Shown piece after piece: positions 57,578 to 64,000 of a stretch of 64,000 bases of DNA. The DNA is from Dryomyza anilis. Its lineage: Eukaryota > Arthropoda > Insecta > Diptera > Dryomyzidae. The stretch is from the NCBI GenBank assembly GCA_951804985.1, contig OX638133.1:2376501-2440500 (forward strand). The letters run 5' to 3'. The notes below the pieces were generated by a model, which worked only from the letters and a program-made list of their open reading frames with translations, did no database searches and was not told the DNA's origin. Position numbers and translations under genes: made by a program. Each line of letters starts with the position of its first letter. Positions within the stretch are counted from its first letter, which is position 1.

Positions 57578-58491
57578 CAAAAACAAAAAAAGTATTCAAT
57601 ATAATGAATTTATTCATAAATATAATGAATTTTTTACCACTACCAGATTCATCATATTGATACCACCGTTCATTAAATGACATATTAATGAATACATTCA
57701 TTATATATATGAACAAAATATTCAATACAATGAATTTGAATTGTCGTACACCCAGAAAAAAATACTATATAAATAATAGTTTTTTACTATTAAAAATATT
57801 CAATAGGATAAATTATTATTTTAATCAGAAAGTACCATTAAATACTAGAAAATACCATGACATTGCCATTGAGTTTATATGAAATTTTTTATTTATTGTA
57901 TACTATTAAATCAATAATTGTCCTATTGACCAATTTTAATGGGATTTGAGGGAATTTTTTTCTGGGTGTATTGATGAATTTGTTCATAATATTTTTTCCA
58001 AAAAAAATTTTTTTTTAGAAAATAATTCGAAAAAAAGGATTGTAAAAATTTTATTAAAATTGTTCTGAAAAAATAAATTCGAACAAAAAAAAAATTCCGA
58101 AAAAAAAAAATTTCAAAAAAATAAATTAAAAATTATATATTTTTTATAAATATAACTTTTAAGAACTACTTGAGAACTGTGCAGTACGGCAAAAAATGAA
58201 CGAATAATAAATATTTTAATGAAATTTGGTTTAATGGACAGCATTCTTCGATTTGAAATAAAATATGTTGTATTTTATGTTCTTGTTCATTAATATAATG
58301 AAACGTATTCTTCACATACAGTTCATCATATTGAAGAACACTTTTTCGACAGTTACCAAGCGTTCATCATTTTTATGATCGCATTCATAACATTGATGTC
58401 GTTAGTCATTAATAGTATGAATGGCTCCTCAATACAATGAATCATGGTTTGAAGAACGGAATTCATCAATATGATGTACGTTTTTTCTGTG
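57578..58491. mobile_element. MITE, CACAGAAAAA family, copy with nested MITE
   Basis: Begins after TA with CAAAAACAAAAAAAGTATTC (first bases changed) and ends GTACGTTTTTTCTGTG. The interior follows the 43504-44406 copy. A second MITE (57749-57968) is inserted in its left third. Confidence 0.85.
57749..57968. mobile_element. MITE, CACCCAGAAAAAA family, copy 5, inside another MITE
   Basis: 220 bp with ends CACCCAGAAAAAAATACTAT and TTTTTTTCTGGGTG; TA at 57747-57748 and 57969-57970. The host GAATTGTC(A/G)TATTGATGAAT is continuous in the copy at 43668-43688. Confidence 0.95.
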
Positions 58492-58537
58492 AATGAAAAT
58501 CAAATGAATGTGTTGCGTACAACAACAGAGCATAAGA

Positions 58538-58594
58538 AGTGTCAAAACAAAACACAAACAAGACGTAGTTGTAGTGAAGAGATGCAATAAAAAA
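58538..58594 (-). repeat. Dispersed fragment shared with 29845-29904
   Basis: AAACAAGACGTAGTTGTAGT…GATGCAATAAAA is the reverse complement of the 29845-29904 piece. It lies between a MITE and element X2. Confidence 0.7.
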
Positions 58595-58600
58595 TATAAA

Positions 58601-59810
58601 CACAGAGGGAAAAAATGTTTTAAAATCCAAAAGGAATCAGGAAGTATACGGAGTGATATCAGCTAAACCGAAAAATCCTTAATTTCAAGAAAATGATTTA
58701 CTTAGTTGTCAAAAAAGTAACTAAGTAGAATCATTCTTGAATTCAGTAATTAATTTTTAAGGTATCAAAAAAGTAGTTGTTGTTTTCGTACCAAAATTTA
58801 ATGAACACGTGTTCTTATAATTGTTGTTTTTTTCTATCATGCTTGATCGCTATTATGTTTTGTTTTGCGCTGTCCGTCAGTCAGCACCATCTGTTTGTTC
58901 GTGTGTCTGTCTGTCGATATGTTGAACGTAAGGCAATAAATTTTTTCGTAGCTAACATTGTTTATTTTATTTGTATTATTATTATTTTATTTAATCTATG
59001 TATATTATTCTGAAACCGTTTACTTACCTTTATACACTTTCTCCTCTTCTGCTGCCTCTGGTTGGTTATGCATAATCCTTCCGCACGTTACCCAAAAGCA
59101 TTGAATAGTGTATTTAGATAAAATGGAATGAAATCAACTTGGTATTTATGCGAAATTTAATCCCAATTTATGTTTACGAACTGAAACCATACCAATATTC
59201 GCAGGAAAAATCGTTTTTTCTATATATATCTTTAACATTCATACATACACAGACGCTTGCTTGTCTGGCTGTGCTTTGTTGTTCTATTCGTGAAAACACA
59301 CACATGCAAACATTATACATCATGCCGTATTTTGATACCTAAGAAAAGAACATCTGCAATCCAGACAAATTGTACTTAGTTACTTTTTTGATACCTAAGA
59401 ACTTATTGTCTGAATATCTAGAAAAAATTGGCTTAGTTACTTTCAACAGACAGACAGGCAGACTAACAAACAGATAGCGACCTCGCAAATCAAAGCATAG
59501 GAGCGAATATTACAGACAGAGCAATATCGATGAAAACAACAACAATACATAAACACATTTTCTTTTTGCGATGAATACAGCAACAATTTTGCGTGTTCTT
59601 TTTGGTTTTTAATAATCAATAAACTAACTTCTGAAAATCCAGTTGATTAAAGTTTGTTTACTTTTTTGACAACTAAGTAATTTGCTTTCTTGATATCCAG
59701 ATGTCAACTTCTTGAATTTTAGTAGTATTATATTGAAATAAGTCAAATTCTACTATTTTTTCTGTCTAACCGAATTCTTCTCGAGTTTTAGAGTTTTATT
59801 TACAACCGTG
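58601..59810 (+). mobile_element. Foldback element X2 (longer copy)
   Basis: Ends CACAGAGGGAAAAAATGTTT and GTTTTATTTACAACCGTG are loosely inverted. Two halves mirror each other (CATCTGTTTGTTCGTGTGTC near 58888 against AACAGACAGACAGGCAGACT near 59450). Shares AACACGTGTTC and CAGATAGCGACCTCGC with X1 in inverted orientation. TAAA flanks both sides (58597-58600, 59811-59814). Short frames inside are not transposase. Confidence 0.7.
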
Positions 59811-59814
59811 TAAA

Positions 59815-60259
59815 TAAAGAACTCGACGATCACTCCCATGTTCGAGGAATACAAACAACTTAAGTTCTGAGTTTTATTGATCAAACGTGAATATATCTGA
59901 TTTACTTTTAGATATACAAATTTGTAAATACACTGACTGTCATATTCGATATTGTGTTTAAATGAATTTATAGTAGTTTTAAAATGGGCTAAAAAGAGCG
60001 TAAATGAAGTCTGAAATTTGAATCACAAAAAATAGGGTTTTTAAATTTAATTGGTCTCAAAAAGAAACCAAAGTCGAAAACCTTATTCAATTGAGTTGTA
60101 TGCTATGTTAAAGTAAAAATTCAATCTTTTTTGTATAATTGGACATCATAAAGGATATGCTTAAATGTTACATATCTACATTCGTTAAAACTAGAGCCTC
60201 TCTGCACATTGCAAATGATATAAAGTTGTTCTAAATGAAATGAAAATGCAAACAAAATA
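59815..60259. other. AT-rich spacer
   Basis: Nothing recognised. Confidence 0.35.
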
Positions 60260-61760
60260 TATTTGGTTTTTCCGCAGGCTCAAAAATATTCATTTCGTTG
60301 GTTGGCAATGCAAACAATGGCAATGACATCTTGTCTGTCCAGTGATGTTTATTTAGCACCAACAACATAAATTGAAATTCGAATGTTTTAATTAGATTTT
60401 AGTTATGTTGAATGCGTAGAGATTGAAAATGCTTTTGGCACTCTTGAAGTTGGCTTTTATTTGTTTCTATTTGTGTTTGTTCAGAATTTTCCTATTTTTT
60501 TTTTATTACTCTAGAATTATTTTCAAATATTAAATGCATGGGATACAATTTAAATTTATTGACTATATGTGTAGATTGTGTGCATTGCCCTGGGGGTCAT
60601 ATTTTATGTGCTGTATATCTTTTTATCCATAAAATTGCGACTATGACGTTCAAATTTCTTAGATTCAAAATTTCATTGAGAAACATTTTCCGAGCGCTTT
60701 AATTTTGCGCTTTCAAAAATTGCAAATTGCCAGCCACCCCTGGCACCAGGCCGCAAGTCCCTGCAGACTGAACGTCCGACCCCACCCAAAGGACCGAATG
60801 GCATGGTTCGGGCTGGGGGTGACGCCCGCTGTTGTGCGCTGATAAGCAAGCAATTTGGTAGCTGGTTGCCACATTATAAACATTTCGAATTGCAAAATTA
60901 AAAAGCAATAAGTGGCAACAGTCGCAGGGCGCAGGGTGAGGCGAATCTACTGACGACAGGTTCATGAAATTCCAAAACTAGAAACACTTCGTGTGTCGAG
61001 TAAAAACAAGGAGAACCAAAAAAAAAGTGCTGCATATTGCAAACTGCGCCACTTGAGGCATCCGTCGTCCGTCGCGTCGTCAGACCCCGTCGGGTGTTGT
61101 TGTAGTTGGTCTTTTTGTTGTTGTTGTTGCACATTTGACAGCTTCTGCACACGCCCGTCTCCCACTCGTGTCACGGCACAGCATGCGAGTTTTTTTCAAT
61201 AAAACTACAACAAAACACAATCGTTGAATGCAGAAAAATGTGTCCGGAAAGAAAAAAAACAATTTCCTTTTTTATGCTTTTTCAATTTACCACCCGCCGT
61301 CAGCTGCTTTGAACCTGCTTTGCTTATCGCTGAGCAATTCATTCGCTCAGCTCACCCTGGTGAGTCTGGCGCTGCTGCCAGCGACATGACTGACAGCCTT
61401 CGTCGTGTGGGTGGCTGACTGGCTGAGGGTGGCCGTCTTGCAGGAGTTCACTTTGATCCAAGGACCCTGCTCAGCTGGTTGCCGCGCACTGACATTTGAC
61501 ATGTGCAGAGAGCTGCCACCCTTCTGCCGGCACCCATGACACACTACTACCAGCCTTCTACTCAACTCACGAACAGCACCCAACGAACCACCCAGCGTTG
61601 TAGTAATTGTTATGCCGCAGTGTTGCTGTTAATTGCCGACTTAATGACCGTTTAATTAAATCGCGCAACTATGTTGTACACGAACTGGGCCGGGGCCGGA
61701 CAAATAGGGACAATCGGTCTTCTGGACCATTTGGCGCTGATGGTTTTGCGTATACAGTGT
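60260..61760. other. Largest unique GC-richer island
   Basis: 60700-61600 is the most GC-rich part of the window. It includes GTTGTTGTTG (61113-61130) and CAGCCACCCCTGGCACC. Frames up to 88 codons on both strands overlap and have no domain. It shares no repeat family with the rest of the window. Candidate regulatory or untranslated sequence. Confidence 0.4.
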
Positions 61761-62339
61761 AGTCAGACATAAGCTCAAGATGGTCAGAATGTCGAGAATA
61801 ATAACGATTCGGATCTACATGTTGCAAATTTATTTAAGGCAGGCATTAAAGTGTAATCAAAATCGATATCAGTTAAATCCGTATAATTTTTAACATCAAA
61901 ACTTTAAAGGAAAATTTTAAACAAAAAGCAAGGAAACAGTTATTAAAAACCGATATCAATGGTTAGGGTTTTATGCTACCCTGGGCCAAATTTTTGGCAG
62001 GCTCAAGGCAGGTAAGTAACATTTTTTTTTTGTTACATTTTTGAGCAGAAATTCTTAGTTTTTTCCCGTTCTCAAAAATGCTGTAAAGTTGACTTCAAAA
62101 TTCGACAAAATTTGATAACATATTTATCGGTGTCTTTTCCGGAAATACGCCCATAATATAACAGAAAATGGCAGATATTTCATTTATTTTAAGCCGGTTT
62201 TTTTTGTAAATAAGGAATCCTAAATATTTGACAAGCATTTTTTAAATTTCTATAATACTAGTAATAAAAAAATGGATTCAAAATATACATAAACTAAAGC
62301 CATAGCATGGAATCGAAATCTGGGTTTTGTAAACGGTTC
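61761..62339. other. AT-rich spacer
   Basis: Nothing recognised. Confidence 0.35.
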
Positions 62340-63255
62340 AACCAGAACCTTAAGTGATAGCGAAGAGAATTGAAAAAGTTACTTTTCTGGTTTTATCCTC
62401 TGGTTTGATGTGAGACTTACAATGGCTTTGTAGGACATTCTTTTATAGAATTTTATTGAAAATGTCAACGCCTAAAATACTCTTTTGATTGAGAAAATCG
62501 AAGTGGAAAATTTTAAGCGATATCCGAATATGGGAAATGGACACGTCGGGACCTCAAATTTCCAGTTTTGGTACTCAAATCGACAATTTCAAAATTGAAT
62601 TGAAATGATTTCGACCAAACGAAATATACTAAAAAAGTGGTCATCTGTTAGGAAATTTTATTACAGATACAAACGAGCGAAATCGGATAATAAATACAGA
62701 TGTAGTGTTTGATTTCACAGACACTCTTGGCATTTTTATTTTGATCAAAATTAGAATAGAACCATAATAGGTATAGAGAAGCATATATATGTATATTGGA
62801 TCAGAGTGAAACTCCGATTTTATTTAGTGTTTCAATTTCGCATATTGTTAAAAGTGCATGGTGGTGCAATGGTGGTTCTAGATCATCTACGTTATTTTAA
62901 TTAAATTTTAAAATGATCGATTTGAGTACCAACAAGCGATCTTTGAGGTCCCGCCAGATCCATTTTCCATATTCGGATTTCGCTGAAAATTCGATTTTCT
63001 CACATTTTCTCGATTTGAAATCATGAAAATCCATTGTCATTCGTAGAAATTACATTTTTTTTATTTGTTATAACTATACAAGTTCTTACCAAGTCTACCA
63101 TTATAGGCAAAATTTCAAATAGAGTTTTTGGTTTTAAAATGAAAAAAAAATTGTGAAACATTTTCAAACTAAATTCATAATTCAATTGTTTGCGACTGAT
63201 TACAAATAAATGAAATACAAACCGAAACTGAAAATCTTAAACTATCACTTAACAA
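62340..63255. repeat. Large inverted repeat (foldback)
   Basis: The left segment CCGAATATGGGAAATGGACA, CGGGACCTCAAA, TTGGTACTCAAATCGA (about 62523-62585) is mirrored at about 62920-62990 (TCGATTTGAGTACCAACAAG, TTTGAGGTCCCGCC, CCATATTCGGATTTCG). Well-matched arms are about 100-120 bp; TTAAGTGATAG near 62351 and CTATCACTTAA near 63241 suggest a wider eroded foldback. No coding capacity and no known family. Confidence 0.7.
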
Positions 63256-64000
63256 AAGCAATGAAAATTTAAATGACCCAAAAATTGACCGGATCCAAAA
63301 AATTTAAATAAGTCCATACAAAAAAATGATACAGCCTTCAAGTAGAATTCGCATTCAATTCGGTACGCAAGTATGAGATCAATTATAAGTCCGAAAACTA
63401 TATTGACGCCTTGCAACATCTTTCAGTATTCAAGGAAGACAATAATTTGTTTATATTTATCTGAAAAAAAATGTAACATTGGAAGTATATTGGAAATTTG
63501 ATTTTTTATTTGTAATAAAACTTTGTATTAATTAAAATATTTTAAATATGGAGTAAGAATTGTATTCATTACTAGAAGGCCTCAGCTGTCCAGAAGTATG
63601 CGAGCTGGACTTGAATTCTAATGGGCACTCGTGGTGATGTTAACCAAAAAATCGTCCGTGATATTGCAAAACCGCCTATCTACATTTTCGAATACCTCTT
63701 ATAAAATTAATTTTACAGAAGAAACAAAACTATTTTCAGTCTCCATTATGCCATTACTTCATACAAAATTAAGTATGTCATAACTTATAATGGCATTTAT
63801 CTAATATATCCGATCAACATATCATTAAAAACCCGATTATAAGACAAAACTAGGCGTAATTTTCACAAGCAGTTGGGCGGTTTTGTAGTATCACCGACTA
63901 TATACTGTCTGAGTACTGTGGATATAAGTAGATATTTTCAACTAAAAAAATAAAGCACGGATAGCGAATTCTGGCCGAAAACAGTCCCTGGATAATTCTT
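63256..64000. other. AT-rich spacer, nothing recognised
   Basis: No gene, repeat arm or RNA was seen to the end of the window. Confidence 0.35.

Overview
This is a strongly AT-rich window of animal nuclear DNA, and it contains no intact protein-coding gene that I can support. The best guess is a fly with a large genome (brachyceran, not obviously Drosophila). Three things point that way. Several dispersed repeats have the dipteran 'mini-me' layout: a short TA run, a conserved core of about 33 bp, then a (GTCY)n tract. Two tRNA-Tyr genes have short introns, as in flies. There are also dead LINE fragments and many small TA-flanked MITEs. The species assignment is inference.

Layout. Unique, less AT-rich islands of roughly 0.5-1.5 kb (about 500-1320, 9390-9900, 12100-13290, 22880-23480, 27870-28680, 32580-33200, 36070-37130, 50180-51080, 54260-55990 and 60260-61760) are set in long AT-rich stretches. 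Those stretches are mostly decayed mobile elements. The islands carry CAG/TTG and GTCY microsatellites and could be regulatory or untranslated parts of one or more large genes. I see no convincing exon in them. The only functional genes I am sure of are two divergently oriented, intron-containing tRNA-Tyr(GTA) genes at 27673-27767 and 28029-28124.

Mobile elements. I recognise a frameshifted LINE with reverse transcriptase and RNase H remnants (2431-3725); three dead copies of another LINE's reverse-transcriptase tail (6360-6720, 37985-38600, 46194-46400); a tRNA-derived SINE family (five copies, three with target-site duplications); mini-me-like elements (eight or more copies and fragments); and more than ten TIR or foldback MITE families, most with TA target duplications. 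No transposase or complete reverse transcriptase is present, so every element here is non-autonomous or dead.

How it fits together. The most informative feature is the nesting of the insertions. In several places an empty-site relative elsewhere in the window lets the event be read almost to the base: MITE in SINE (43504-44406), MITE in MITE (57749-57968), mini-me in a foldback element (48561-49333), and MITE in a dead LINE (about 38303-38489). The 42.6-46.0 kb block is one repeat split open by four insertions, with an uninterrupted relative at 46808-47765. Several MITE families share a CAC-N-(C/G)AG-(A/G)AAAA type end next to TA, suggesting mobilisation by one Tc1/mariner-type transposase. 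A dispersed degenerate repeat with a period of about 15 bp and a (foldback) family ending in CACTACYCAACA are the repeats I could not match to anything known.
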